Of a DNA stretch of 64,000 nt, positions 6,862 to 16,072 are shown in pieces. Where the stretch lies: assembly GCA_035288865.1 (NCBI GenBank), contig DATDZA010000018.1:20411-84410 (forward strand), written 5' to 3'. The notes beneath the pieces are model-generated. The model saw only the letters and a list, made by a program, of their open reading frames with translations, was not told the origin of the DNA and ran no database searches. The DNA comes from GCA-2688775 sp035288865. Its GTDB lineage: Archaea; Nanobdellota; Nanobdellia; Woesearchaeales; GW2011-AR4. Position 1 is the stretch's first letter; each line of letters opens with the position of its first letter. The translations under genes were made by a program, and so were the position numbers.

Positions 6862-7797
6862 ATGGAAACAATTCTTATCACCGGCGGATCAGGCTTTATC
6901 GGAAGCCATCTGTGTGATTTTCTTATTGGCAAGGGATATAAAGTAATTGCAATGGATAACCTTATTACCGGAGACTTAAAAAATATTGAGCACCTGAGAG
7001 GAAACAAAAATTTTAGTTTTATTCATCATAATGTCAGCAGTCATATAGCCGTTAATGAAAATCTTGATTTTGTGATGCACTTTGCGTCTCCGGCTTCCCC
7101 CATAGACTACCAAAAAATTCCAATTCAGACTCTTAAAGCTGGAAGCCTTGGAACACATAATGCCTTAGGATTGGCTTTGACAAAAAAAGCAAAATTTCTT
7201 TTAGCGTCAACCTCGGAAGTTTATGGCGACCCGCTGGTTAATCCACAGCCTGAAACATATTGGGGAAATGTAAATCCGGTTGGAATTCGAGGCTGCTATG
7301 ATGAAGCAAAACGATTTTCAGAAGCACTAACGATGGCATATCACCGAATTCATAAATTGGATACAAAAATTGTGAGAATATTTAACACCTATGGCCCACG
7401 CATGAGAAAAGATGACGGGAGGGTTGTTCCTAATTTTATCGGGCAGGCATTACGAAACGACCCTATAACTGTAAATGGGGATGGAAAACAAACAAGAAGT
7501 TTTTGTTTTGTAAGCGATTTAATTGATGGCATTTACAAATTAATGATTTCTGATTTGAACGAGCCAGTCAATATCGGCAATCCCGAGGAAAAAACAATCA
7601 TGGAATTTGCTGAACTTATAAAAGAACTTGCAAAAAGCAGGAGCAAGATTGCTTCTAACCCTTTGCCGGCTGATGACCCTCATGTAAGGTGCCCGGATAT
7701 TTCAATGGCCAGGAAAGAATTAAAATGGCAGCCAAAGGTTAATTTAACGGAAGGAGTAATAAACACAATTGAATGGTTTAGAGAAAATTCCGATTAA
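6862..7797 (+). CDS. uxs: UDP-glucuronate decarboxylase (UDP-xylose synthase)
   Basis: 311 residues, extended short-chain dehydrogenase. GGSGFIGSH binds NAD; HFASPASP and the catalytic YDEAKR (Tyr/Lys) are characteristic of UDP-xylose synthases rather than of 4-epimerases or 4,6-dehydratases; STSEVYGDP supplies the active-site Ser/Thr; NTYGPRM and the C-terminal WQPKVNLTEGV are also typical. It decarboxylates UDP-glucuronate to UDP-xylose, taking the product of the ugd gene two genes upstream. It has its own weak promoter. Confidence 0.85.
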   Translation: METILITGGSGFIGSHLCDFLIGKGYKVIAMDNLITGDLKNIEHLRGNKNFSFIHHNVSSHIAVNENLDFVMHFASPASPIDYQKIPIQTLKAGSLGTHNALGLALTKKAKFLLASTSEVYGDPLVNPQPETYWGNVNPVGIRGCYDEAKRFSEALTMAYHRIHKLDTKIVRIFNTYGPRMRKDDGRVVPNFIGQALRNDPITVNGDGKQTRSFCFVSDLIDGIYKLMISDLNEPVNIGNPEEKTIMEFAELIKELAKSRSKIASNPLPADDPHVRCPDISMARKELKWQPKVNLTEGVINTIEWFRENSD

Positions 7798-7878
7798 TTT
7801 TTATATGAAGTAAAATTGTCTGGAGTTTTTAAATGTAAACTGAAGAAGCAATATTTCGAATGTTTGGCCCACGGCCCA

Positions 7879-9336
7879 TTAAAGAGAATTAGTTTTTGAT
7901 ATTTCTTTTATGTCAGCTTTGATGAAAATTTTCCTGAATATCTGATAATCCTCTTCTTCAAAAGTTCTTAATAATAAAATTACAGCAAAATAAATCAATA
8001 CGGCTAACGGCATTATTAAAAACAATCTGAGCTTTGCATAAATTATGAAAGTCACCATTATCCCAGTGGCAATCAACGGCTTAATTAATATTGGAGCGAA
8101 ATTAAATCGGTGCAATGATTTTGATGTGTACCAATAATACAAAATAAATAAAAATATTTCAGTGAAAAATGTCGAGACAGCAGCGCCTATATACCCCATT
8201 TTTGGAATTAAAATTAAATTGAGAACCACATTGAATGCCGCAGTCAAGCCTTGCCCAATCATTCTGCTGTTCTGCTGGTCAACTGACGATAATGCATATG
8301 CCATCAGATAATTCAGGAATTTGATGAATAAAAACCAGGATATAATCTGCAGTGCTATGACTGAACTTTTGTATGGCTCCCCATAAAAGAAAAATATTAT
8401 CCTGCCTGCCAAAACATACAGTCCTGCTGAAATTGGCAATCCTATTATGTACAAATACTTGAATGATTTTTTGTATAGGTAAATCAAATTTTCTTTTGAA
8501 GTTTTGTAGTATCTTGACATTACTGGGTAGACTGCATTTGTATAAACTGCTGGAATGAATAAAATCGCCAAAGCAAGATTATACGCAACGCTGTAGATTG
8601 CGACTTCAACATCGCCTTTCATTTTTGAAAGCATTATGCTGTCAATATAGAAATAGATTGAGCTGAAAAAGAATGCCATGCCGAGCGGAAAAGCGGTTTT
8701 TACAATATTTTTCATAAACCGTAGGCTTAAATCAAGTCTGATTTTTATGAAGTTTTTTTGGGCTATAATACACGCCAAACTGACCATGAGAATTTCAACA
8801 ACGATGAATACAAAACTGAAAGCAAGGATGCCATAACCATTGATTAAAACATACAGCCCCACAGATGCCAAAATTGACATTCTTAATATTTTTATCAATG
8901 AATCATAGAACATCCTCTCGAAAGCCCTGAAAATTGAATAAAACAAATCGGTGAAGGTTGAGATAATTGTAAAGATCCAGATTAAATAGACAATATATCT
9001 TGTATCTTTGGGGTAGTTTAATGCATTGAGCAAGAATATTATGAAAACCCATGTAATCAGTGCAAAAACCAATTTTACTACGAAAGCATTTATGAAATAT
9101 TTGCCCGCATTTCCCTTGTCTCTTGCGATTTCTCTTATCAGCAATTGATTTATTCCAAGATCGGCTGTTATGATTGCTATGAATGACAGCGATAAAGCAA
9201 AGCTGAATTTGCCGAAAGAAGCCTGGTCTAAAATTCTTGCAGCATAGACCATCAAAACGAACTGCAGTATTTTTGAGATTATTTCCCCGCTGCTCAAAAA
9301 CAATAAATTTCTGTATATGCTCCTGACGGTGCTCAT
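7879..9336 (-). CDS. Wzx-type polysaccharide flippase
   Basis: 485 residues with about 12-14 hydrophobic helices and the start typical of Wzx/RfbX proteins (IYRNLLFLSSGEIISKILQF, then ADLGINQLLIREIARDKG). Members of this MATE-like exporter superfamily flip lipid-linked oligosaccharides across the membrane. It is one of two in the window, the other being at 50290-51780, which suggests two separate lipid-linked glycans. A leaderless promoter is present at 9358-9366. Confidence 0.85.
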   Translation of the reverse strand: MSTVRSIYRNLLFLSSGEIISKILQFVLMVYAARILDQASFGKFSFALSLSFIAIITADLGINQLLIREIARDKGNAGKYFINAFVVKLVFALITWVFIIFLLNALNYPKDTRYIVYLIWIFTIISTFTDLFYSIFRAFERMFYDSLIKILRMSILASVGLYVLINGYGILAFSFVFIVVEILMVSLACIIAQKNFIKIRLDLSLRFMKNIVKTAFPLGMAFFFSSIYFYIDSIMLSKMKGDVEVAIYSVAYNLALAILFIPAVYTNAVYPVMSRYYKTSKENLIYLYKKSFKYLYIIGLPISAGLYVLAGRIIFFFYGEPYKSSVIALQIISWFLFIKFLNYLMAYALSSVDQQNSRMIGQGLTAAFNVVLNLILIPKMGYIGAAVSTFFTEIFLFILYYWYTSKSLHRFNFAPILIKPLIATGIMVTFIIYAKLRLFLIMPLAVLIYFAVILLLRTFEEEDYQIFRKIFIKADIKEISKTNSL

Positions 9337-9357
9337 ATCCTAAACCAACATATATGC

Positions 9358-9366
9358 GTTTAAAAA
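9358..9366 (-). promoter_or_regulatory. TATA box of the flippase gene
   Basis: The minus-strand sequence CTTTTTAAAC is centred about 26 bp before the ATG at 9336. Confidence 0.5.
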
Positions 9367-9556
9367 GTTTGTTATAAACAGGCTCTAAAGAGAAAAGCTT
9401 AAATACATTTAATTTAATTTTCATATTTGGGGTTTAAATTAAAAAATTGGGGTTGATCTTCACTGCACTTATTTTTACTAGACTTGCTTATGTAAAAATT
9501 TACAAATTATTTTTCTTAATAATCCGTTCTAATCTAAAAAATATTCGAGGTGCTTT

Positions 9557-10195
9557 ATGAAAAAGACAAATATTTTTCTTATGACGGCTATAATTATTGT
9601 TTTGCTCTCAATAGTCGTATGGAGCCAGATTTCTCCAGTAAGCTATCTGCAAACCAAAAATACTTCAATAACCCCCACAATAAAAATTGAGGAAACAAAA
9701 ACATGCACAACTACTTTTTACAATCAAATACAAGATGTTTATGGCAACTGTGTTTATTACAGCAATTATACGAGCTGCCTAAATACCTCAGGACCATCAA
9801 CAGACTGCTCATTAGAGCATAGTCAACGGAGTTTTAGCTGCAAGACAGGAGAGACCATCATAGTAAATAATAGGACTGAATGCAAGCCGGATAATAAATT
9901 TCTGATAGTAATTGACAAAGGAAATGCCGTTGTTAAGAACCAAATAGATTCTTCAGATTGGGGACCTTGCGTTTACACCACTGAAAATAACTGCTTGATT
10001 GTAACTTGCGTATCTATCTATGATGGTGCACATAAAGGGCAATTTACAGACTGCAATAGCGGCAAAAGCTGCGAGAAATTTGAGATTTGTGATAATAGCG
10101 TGAAAACTTTCTACAAAAATTCAAGAGACGATTTTGCAGAGGATGATACAAGCTTCCATCTGAATAAATTATCAATTCAGGAGGTGGGACAATGA
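9557..10195 (+). CDS. Secreted or membrane-anchored cysteine-rich protein
   Basis: 212 residues. An N-terminal signal anchor (IFLMTAIIIVLLSIVVW) is followed by an extracellular part with about 14 cysteines in short spacings (CTTTF, CVYYSNYTSC, CLIVTC, CNSGKSCEKFEIC) and several Asn-X-Ser/Thr sequons. I do not recognise the family. The cysteine pattern suggests disulphide-stabilised surface protein. A Shine-Dalgarno GAGGTG precedes the ATG, and a TATA-like CTTAAATAC near 9397-9404 implies a leader of over 100 nt (9425-9556). The gene overlaps the next one by ATGA, so it heads an operon of exported proteins. Confidence 0.65.
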   Translation: MKKTNIFLMTAIIIVLLSIVVWSQISPVSYLQTKNTSITPTIKIEETKTCTTTFYNQIQDVYGNCVYYSNYTSCLNTSGPSTDCSLEHSQRSFSCKTGETIIVNNRTECKPDNKFLIVIDKGNAVVKNQIDSSDWGPCVYTTENNCLIVTCVSIYDGAHKGQFTDCNSGKSCEKFEICDNSVKTFYKNSRDDFAEDDTSFHLNKLSIQEVGQ

Positions 10196-11628
10196 AAAAG
10201 ATTAATTTTATTTTAATCATCACAATGTTTTTATTAGTGTTACCTTTAGGATACTCCCAAATTGCAGTTAATAATCTTGAAGAATGTTATTCTTTTGACA
10301 TAGATGCCAATGGTGTAATGAACCGTTTTCCAGGAACAGTATCAGGAGCAACACTTGTGCCAGGAGGCCCGGATGGGAATTATTATGCCTTTGATGGCAG
10401 CACATCTTATATCGATTTTGGCTCTGTAATTTTAAGAGATGAATCAAGAGCAGGAAATGGAACAATATACATAGTCTTTAAGATAAACACTACTTTAGGA
10501 AGTACTGTGGGAGTAGGGGGAAGGGAAGATGGAAGCAATAATAATTATCCTAATTTAAGAAGAAATCCAGCCGCAGGAACAGGAGATGGCTTTAGATTTG
10601 CATGGATAAATGCTCCTCAAGACGATAACACAATAGACTTGACAACAGCCACCGCTTTCCCTGTAGATGAATGGCGAGGAGTGTTTATAACATGGAATTT
10701 AACTTCATCAGAAATGGCAATCAACGGAACAGTAAATGTCACATTCAATAATCCGAATACTGCTAATTTAAAGATGTATGCTGGTGCTAACAGCTTTGTT
10801 GTAGGGAAAGACCCAAGAACTTCTCCATTTTGGCTTCAGGGCGGAATAGCTGAAATGGCAATATGGAATGCAACATTAAACGACAGAAATATGAGTGCAT
10901 TATTTCCAAACGGCAAAATGGCAAATTGCACGCTGATAATCAATGGAACTCCATCAGCAGCAGATACAACACCTCCAGAGATAAACTTTTACAATATGAC
11001 TTCAGAAGGAGGCACAGGCTGCACTAACTGGAATGCAAATAAGTCAAACCCATGCGCAACAAACGACACAACTCCAACTACATTTTTTAGAACAAATGAG
11101 AATGCATTTTGTGCAGTAGGCATTTCTGATTTAAATTATTCTAATCTAGGAAGCAGCAGGAACTGCACGGGCGGGGAAGGCACAGCAGAACATACTTGCA
11201 CTTTAACTATTCAAGACAAATTGACCCAAGCAAATTCAAACATTTATATAAGCTGCAAGGACTCTAATGAAAATCAAAATTCAACAAGCACAAGCGGTGC
11301 CTTGGCAATAAATCTATTCGCAAAGGAAACAGGCGCAGCCCAATCAATAGGAATTGGCATACAAAACGCCCTGTTAAGTAGTTATTCTAATTACACAAAC
11401 CAGCAAATTTCTGCGAGAGACATTAGCAATAACCAATTTCTTGGCACTTTTGACTGGGTTGCAAGGAAAGGAAATAAAGTCTGGGCTTTAAATTACATCA
11501 GTTCTGGAGAAAGCCATGTTGCTGGCACTTTCAACATGACGCCTGTTTTGTATGTTCTGCAAATGACAAACACGACGCAGCAACAAGTCACTCTTGAAGT
11601 CGAAAGGATGATTAATGCAACTAAGTGA
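10192..11628 (+). CDS. Secreted LamG/concanavalin-like domain protein
   Basis: 478 residues. Signal peptide at about 1-22 (INFILIITMFLLVLPLGYS). A LamG-like jelly-roll follows at about 25-245: YYAFDGSTSYIDFGS, EWRGVFITWN and GGIAEMAIWN are the usual strands. A cysteine-containing Ig-like region then spans about 260-380 (TGCTNW...NPCATND, ENAFCAVGISD, CTLTIQDK), and a C-terminal region of unknown type. Many Asn-X-Ser/Thr sequons are present. The role is probably carbohydrate or surface binding. It is translationally coupled to the preceding cysteine-rich protein. Confidence 0.75.
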   Translation: MKKINFILIITMFLLVLPLGYSQIAVNNLEECYSFDIDANGVMNRFPGTVSGATLVPGGPDGNYYAFDGSTSYIDFGSVILRDESRAGNGTIYIVFKINTTLGSTVGVGGREDGSNNNYPNLRRNPAAGTGDGFRFAWINAPQDDNTIDLTTATAFPVDEWRGVFITWNLTSSEMAINGTVNVTFNNPNTANLKMYAGANSFVVGKDPRTSPFWLQGGIAEMAIWNATLNDRNMSALFPNGKMANCTLIINGTPSAADTTPPEINFYNMTSEGGTGCTNWNANKSNPCATNDTTPTTFFRTNENAFCAVGISDLNYSNLGSSRNCTGGEGTAEHTCTLTIQDKLTQANSNIYISCKDSNENQNSTSTSGALAINLFAKETGAAQSIGIGIQNALLSSYSNYTNQQISARDISNNQFLGTFDWVARKGNKVWALNYISSGESHVAGTFNMTPVLYVLQMTNTTQQQVTLEVERMINATK

Positions 11629-11634
11629 CTAATT

Positions 11635-13362
11635 ATGCTTATAGAAATATTTAAAACAAAAGTGCAGTTAAATAGCATTATTCTTTTTCTAGTTATTATT
11701 GTAATCTTAAATGTTGCAAGAGCCAATGAATGGACAGAATTTGGAGGAAATTTTAATGGAACCCATTACGTTCCTAATATTAGCAACGATAATTATGATT
11801 GGACCAATTTTAATATCTCAATAGGACAAGACCAAGAAATTTCAGTTGGCAATTTTGTAGGAGATTCTTCTATGGAAGCATTAATCTGGAATAACTCCAA
11901 TTACAGGCTTTTTTTAATAAATTTGACTAATAGCGGCTCAATTATCCAGCAATTTAACATTAATGCCGCTTTATTAGGGGAGCCAACCGTTTTCAAAAGC
12001 AAATATTATGCTATTGTAAAAAGTAATATAGATACTAACAGCTATTTTTATGAAATCAAGTTTAGTGAAAGCACATACAACGTAACTTATAATTTTAGCT
12101 TTGGAGATTCAAGTTTTGGAGTGCAAGTTGGCGTAAGATGTGCAACCACTAATGGCACTGATTATTGTATTTTTATTGATATTAACAATACAATATATCG
12201 TGTAGATGTTTCCAATAAGACATATACAAAATTTAAAAATGACTTTCTTGTACCTTTTGACTTAAGAGTTATGAAAAGAGTTCCAGCCTTAGCCGATATA
12301 CAACAAGACGGCGGTCTAGATGCCATATTTACTTATACGAGCAATGACACTAGATCTCCAGTAACTGTACAAACAGCTTCAATCTTTGTTTATGATATCC
12401 CAGCAAATGCGTCAAATAATGGATTTAATGGTAATGGACATGCTTTTGCATTAGATGCAGGAACAAACGTACTTAACATTACACCAGCTTTCGTACATAA
12501 GTATAACAACCAAGACAATAGATTAGATATTACAACTGCAGCGCAAACAAATAATCCTGAGTTAGTTATTTTTGATGCAAATGGAACTCGTTTATTTTAC
12601 AGACATTCAAGCAATAACAGAGATTATACTACCATTCCTGTTTTATCAAATTGTAATTTTGACGGTCAATCAAGACTTGGAGTGCAATTTTTTACAGGTG
12701 AAGCTTCGTTATTTGATAATAGCTATCAGATGTTTTGGATACATCCTAATTTGAGCAGCGATTTTTCTGAACTAGGTCCAAGTGCAGGTGGAACTAACAT
12801 AGAATCTTTTATAAAACAAACGCAAAGCATGGTAGCAGCCGACTTTAATGGAGATGGGCAAAGCGAGCTTCTGTTTAGCTTTAGTAGATATGATAACGGG
12901 GCAACAACTTTATCTATAGTAAACTGCTCAAACTCCACTCATATTCTAAAAAATTTGACAGGAATTGATAGCAACAAGCTAAGATACCATAACATAGTTG
13001 TTGATTTTGATAATGACGGAAGAAATGATATAATATTGACTACAGAAGGAAAAACTTTGGTATTCAGGTCTAATCTTTTTGCTGATTTGGAAATAGTCAG
13101 CATCACTCCAGTTCAAGTCATTCCAGATGTAGACATGGTTCTTGGAAAGACTGGATTGGTCAGAGTTAATGTTCGTAACAATGGCAATATAAACGCCAAT
13201 GGGACGGTTACCATCACTTTCGAAGGAAACCAGCTTATTCAGTGGCAAGGTGATAACAACACGAAACAAATCAATTCAAGCCTAACTGAGAATTTTGATT
13301 TTAGCTTTAGGCCAACAATGGCTGGAACGCAGATGTTTAGTACGAATGTGAGTATTAGTTAA
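11635..13362 (+). CDS. Secreted FG-GAP/VCBS-repeat surface protein
   Basis: 575 residues. A hydrophobic signal (IILFLVIIVILNVARA) is followed by a beta-propeller-like region. Three Ca-binding FG-GAP-type loops are visible: ADIQQDGGLDA (about residue 218), AADFNGDGQSE (about 400) and VDFDNDGRND (about 455). The last 100 residues form a CARDB/Ig-like beta domain (SITPVQVIPDVDMVLG...VNVRNNGNINANG). This is a calcium-binding cell-surface or adhesion-type protein by analogy with FG-GAP families; the ligand is unknown. It follows the LamG gene by 6 bp. Confidence 0.75.
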   Translation: MLIEIFKTKVQLNSIILFLVIIVILNVARANEWTEFGGNFNGTHYVPNISNDNYDWTNFNISIGQDQEISVGNFVGDSSMEALIWNNSNYRLFLINLTNSGSIIQQFNINAALLGEPTVFKSKYYAIVKSNIDTNSYFYEIKFSESTYNVTYNFSFGDSSFGVQVGVRCATTNGTDYCIFIDINNTIYRVDVSNKTYTKFKNDFLVPFDLRVMKRVPALADIQQDGGLDAIFTYTSNDTRSPVTVQTASIFVYDIPANASNNGFNGNGHAFALDAGTNVLNITPAFVHKYNNQDNRLDITTAAQTNNPELVIFDANGTRLFYRHSSNNRDYTTIPVLSNCNFDGQSRLGVQFFTGEASLFDNSYQMFWIHPNLSSDFSELGPSAGGTNIESFIKQTQSMVAADFNGDGQSELLFSFSRYDNGATTLSIVNCSNSTHILKNLTGIDSNKLRYHNIVVDFDNDGRNDIILTTEGKTLVFRSNLFADLEIVSITPVQVIPDVDMVLGKTGLVRVNVRNNGNINANGTVTITFEGNQLIQWQGDNNTKQINSSLTENFDFSFRPTMAGTQMFSTNVSIS

Positions 13363-13388
13363 AAATGTTTTATGCAAGGTGATAAATT

Positions 13389-13760
13389 ATGAAAATTGCC
13401 GAAGAAAAAAGATATTTTAGTTATAAGAAATTCTTAATTGAATTTTTTAGACCAACAAAATGGAAAATTATCTTAACTGCATTTTTTTCTCTATTAGTAC
13501 TTCTAATATCTATTGGTATACCCTTACCTATATTAAGTAAGAGAGTCTATTTTACTGATAGTTCTAAAATAGATCTCAACCCAATCCTTTACATGCCTAT
13601 TAGTGCAATCTTAGAAACTTTTTCCATAAATATAAACTTTGGCAGTTTAGGCTTTTATATTTACATCTTATTACTACTTTTATATTATTATATAATTGCA
13701 TCATTAAGTATTTTTATTTGTAGAATAGTTGTGAATTATTTAAAAAATGCAAGCAAATAA
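13389..13760 (+). CDS. Small membrane protein
   Basis: 123 residues with two strong hydrophobic helices (IILTAFFSLLVLLISIGIPL and FYIYILLLLLYYYIIASLSI) and basic ends. I do not recognise the family. A Shine-Dalgarno-like AAGGTGAT lies just before the ATG. It overlaps the next gene by 14 bp, so it is co-expressed with the secreted protease and might help export or anchor it, which is only inferred. Confidence 0.6.
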   Translation: MKIAEEKRYFSYKKFLIEFFRPTKWKIILTAFFSLLVLLISIGIPLPILSKRVYFTDSSKIDLNPILYMPISAILETFSININFGSLGFYIYILLLLLYYYIIASLSIFICRIVVNYLKNASK

Positions 13761-16023
13761 AAGAAGTTTAATGTCGTTTTGTATATTTATAATGGTTTCG
13801 TACAGTGCATTAGGTATAGTAGATACTAATCCATCTAACAATTTTAAAAATATAACTATAAGTGTTGCCACAACGCAGAAATTAGAGTTAACTTTCATCC
13901 CAATAGATAATCCGCTTGATTTTAATGTTACCGTTTTAGATTTCATAAAATTTTTTAATGCAACTTACCCAGTAGCAGATAATTACTTGACATTTACTTA
14001 TGGTAAACCTTACGCAAGTCTACCAGAGGAAAAAAGTGACTTAGATAGGTTATTATCTAAATTAGCAAGACGGGGAATACTAAGTTATAAGAGAACTATC
14101 GGTGTAGTTCCGAAATATTGGTTTAAGAACTATACAGTTTTAGCAACAGCTGATGGGTATACCTTAGTTCAACATGGTATCGTGCTGTTTCCTGGTGGTA
14201 TTGCCGAAGCAAGGAACCAAAGGCATATAGCCGCACATGAGATTGGGCATACTTTTGGATTGTGTGACGAGCACTCTTCAAGTTACTGGAATTCTCAGAA
14301 TAAAATAGCAGCGGTGCCTGGCTTTTGTCCAAATGGCGATGTGGATAATAACGAAGTTTTAGATTCAAATTGTGAGCCTTTAGGTTGTGCTACATCCACA
14401 ATAAATAGAGTAATACCCTGGATTAACTCTACTGGGGAGGTTAATTTATACAATCTTATGGGTAGTGCCGACCAAGACTCTGCATGGATTTCCAATGAGA
14501 GTTATCTACATTTATTAAACAAATTCAAACAAAATTCTTTGATTGCTGTAACTGGACTAGTTTTGAGTGGGATAATTAATAAATCAAGTGAAGCTATAGA
14601 CGTATATCCTTCTTATATAATCAACAATGTTGAAATAACACAACCAAATACAACAGTGAATGGAAATTATTCAATAGAGATTCTAGATAATGATAGCCAA
14701 GTAACTTCAAAAATTAATTTTACTCCATCATTTTTAGATGTGGGTTTTAATGGAAGTAGTATTGAGACAAATATAATTTATTTCATTGTTGTCATGAACT
14801 TTTCTTCAAACAATAAAGGTTTCAGGATTAAAAATAATGATGTGGTGAAAAAAGAAATAAACAAAACGCCCAATACCCCCTCACTCAACCTTACCTTTCC
14901 CTTCGGCAACGAAGTTGTTTCCAACAAAATGAATATTACTTATAATTCTTCTGATTCTGATGGGGATATCCCAAATTACGCAATCTTAATATCATCAGAT
15001 AACGGAAGTTCATATTCAACCCTAGACATAGATGTAGTAAACAAATCTTTTTTCGTAAACACATCCGATTTGCCCGAGGGCAAAAATTACTTAGTAAAAG
15101 TCTTAGCAACAGACGGAATCAACACAAACACAACGGTTTCTGAAAATACTTTTGAGATTGATAATGATTTGAGAATAACAAATTTAACAACGCTAAATCA
15201 AAACAGCACTAAGGAAATATTTTATTATGAAACCAAGAACACTTTAGAAACTCCTTTAACAAATGTTTCTGAACAATTGAATACAGGCGAATCAACAGTC
15301 CAGTTCACAACAAATCATTCTTTAAACTCAAACGAAAATATTATGGTATTCGTAGCTTACGATTATAACACTACAGGAACTAAAACTTTAACAGCAACTG
15401 CAACCTCTGGCTCTTACGTTGAGATAGAATCATCAACCATAATAGTTCCAGACATAGAAATAAAAGATTTTATGATTTTAAACCAAAGCATAACAAAAAG
15501 ATTGTTTGGATTTATCATCTTAAACAACTTAAACCAGACTATAAGTAATCTGAACTGGACTTTAAGCACTCAATTAGGAAATATCTCATTGCCGCAATTT
15601 GTTTCTTTAACATCAAATCAAAACCTGTTCAATTTCGTGTTTTATGATTTTGTAAATAAGGGAAATTATAATATAACTATAACCGCTTCAAACGGAAGCA
15701 TTAATGCTTCACAAAGCATGGTAATTAAGGTTAAAGACATAAGAGTGGATAATTTAACAGTTGCATTTGACAACAACACAAACAAGATATTTAATTTCAT
15801 AATAAGCAATGACTGGAATTCAAGTTTGCCTGCTGTGAATTGGACATTGAATAACAGCCAAAACATTACCATATCTAATAATTTGATAAGTCTTGTTCCG
15901 GGTGAAAATATATTGGTTTATGTCAATTCTAACTTTACATCAACTGGAAACTTTAATGTAAATGCGAGTGCAATTAACGGAACAACTTTGGATTCGGAAT
16001 TGACAAGCGTTAGTGTAACTTAA
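13747..16023 (+). CDS. Secreted metzincin-type zinc protease with three C-terminal repeats
   Basis: 758 residues. Signal peptide at about 1-23. Catalytic motif HEIGHTFGLCD at 164-174: His164, Glu165, His168, Gly171 and Asp174 fit the HExxHxxGxxD pattern of metzincins, and NLYNLMGS (Met238) is the expected Met-turn. Residues 275-475 form one or two Ig-like domains (including LNLTFPFGNEVVSNKMNIT). Residues about 473-758 hold three copies of a roughly 95-residue beta repeat, starting at DLRITNLTTLNQ, DIEIKDFMILNQ and DIRVDNLTVAFD. More than 25 Asn-X-Ser/Thr sequons are present. An alternative start lies at Met9. Presumably it is a surface or secreted peptidase acting on cell-envelope or host proteins. 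Confidence 0.8.
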   Translation: MQANKRSLMSFCIFIMVSYSALGIVDTNPSNNFKNITISVATTQKLELTFIPIDNPLDFNVTVLDFIKFFNATYPVADNYLTFTYGKPYASLPEEKSDLDRLLSKLARRGILSYKRTIGVVPKYWFKNYTVLATADGYTLVQHGIVLFPGGIAEARNQRHIAAHEIGHTFGLCDEHSSSYWNSQNKIAAVPGFCPNGDVDNNEVLDSNCEPLGCATSTINRVIPWINSTGEVNLYNLMGSADQDSAWISNESYLHLLNKFKQNSLIAVTGLVLSGIINKSSEAIDVYPSYIINNVEITQPNTTVNGNYSIEILDNDSQVTSKINFTPSFLDVGFNGSSIETNIIYFIVVMNFSSNNKGFRIKNNDVVKKEINKTPNTPSLNLTFPFGNEVVSNKMNITYNSSDSDGDIPNYAILISSDNGSSYSTLDIDVVNKSFFVNTSDLPEGKNYLVKVLATDGINTNTTVSENTFEIDNDLRITNLTTLNQNSTKEIFYYETKNTLETPLTNVSEQLNTGESTVQFTTNHSLNSNENIMVFVAYDYNTTGTKTLTATATSGSYVEIESSTIIVPDIEIKDFMILNQSITKRLFGFIILNNLNQTISNLNWTLSTQLGNISLPQFVSLTSNQNLFNFVFYDFVNKGNYNITITASNGSINASQSMVIKVKDIRVDNLTVAFDNNTNKIFNFIISNDWNSSLPAVNWTLNNSQNITISNNLISLVPGENILVYVNSNFTSTGNFNVNASAINGTTLDSELTSVSVT

Positions 16024-16040
16024 ATGACTTCAAACAGCTA

Positions 16041-16050
16041 AATTTATAAA
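16041..16050 (+). promoter_or_regulatory. TATA box of the GT4 gene at 16073
   Basis: AATTTATAAA centred about 27 bp before the ATG at 16073, which predicts a leaderless transcript that separates this gene from the secreted-protein operon. Confidence 0.5.
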
Positions 16051-16072
16051 CCATCTTCCTAAATTAAGCATT

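Noticed and set aside
8903..9424. 173-residue minus-strand frame in the flippase region
   Set aside because: It is a shifted reading of the flippase gene and its upstream DNA, with no protein-like features.
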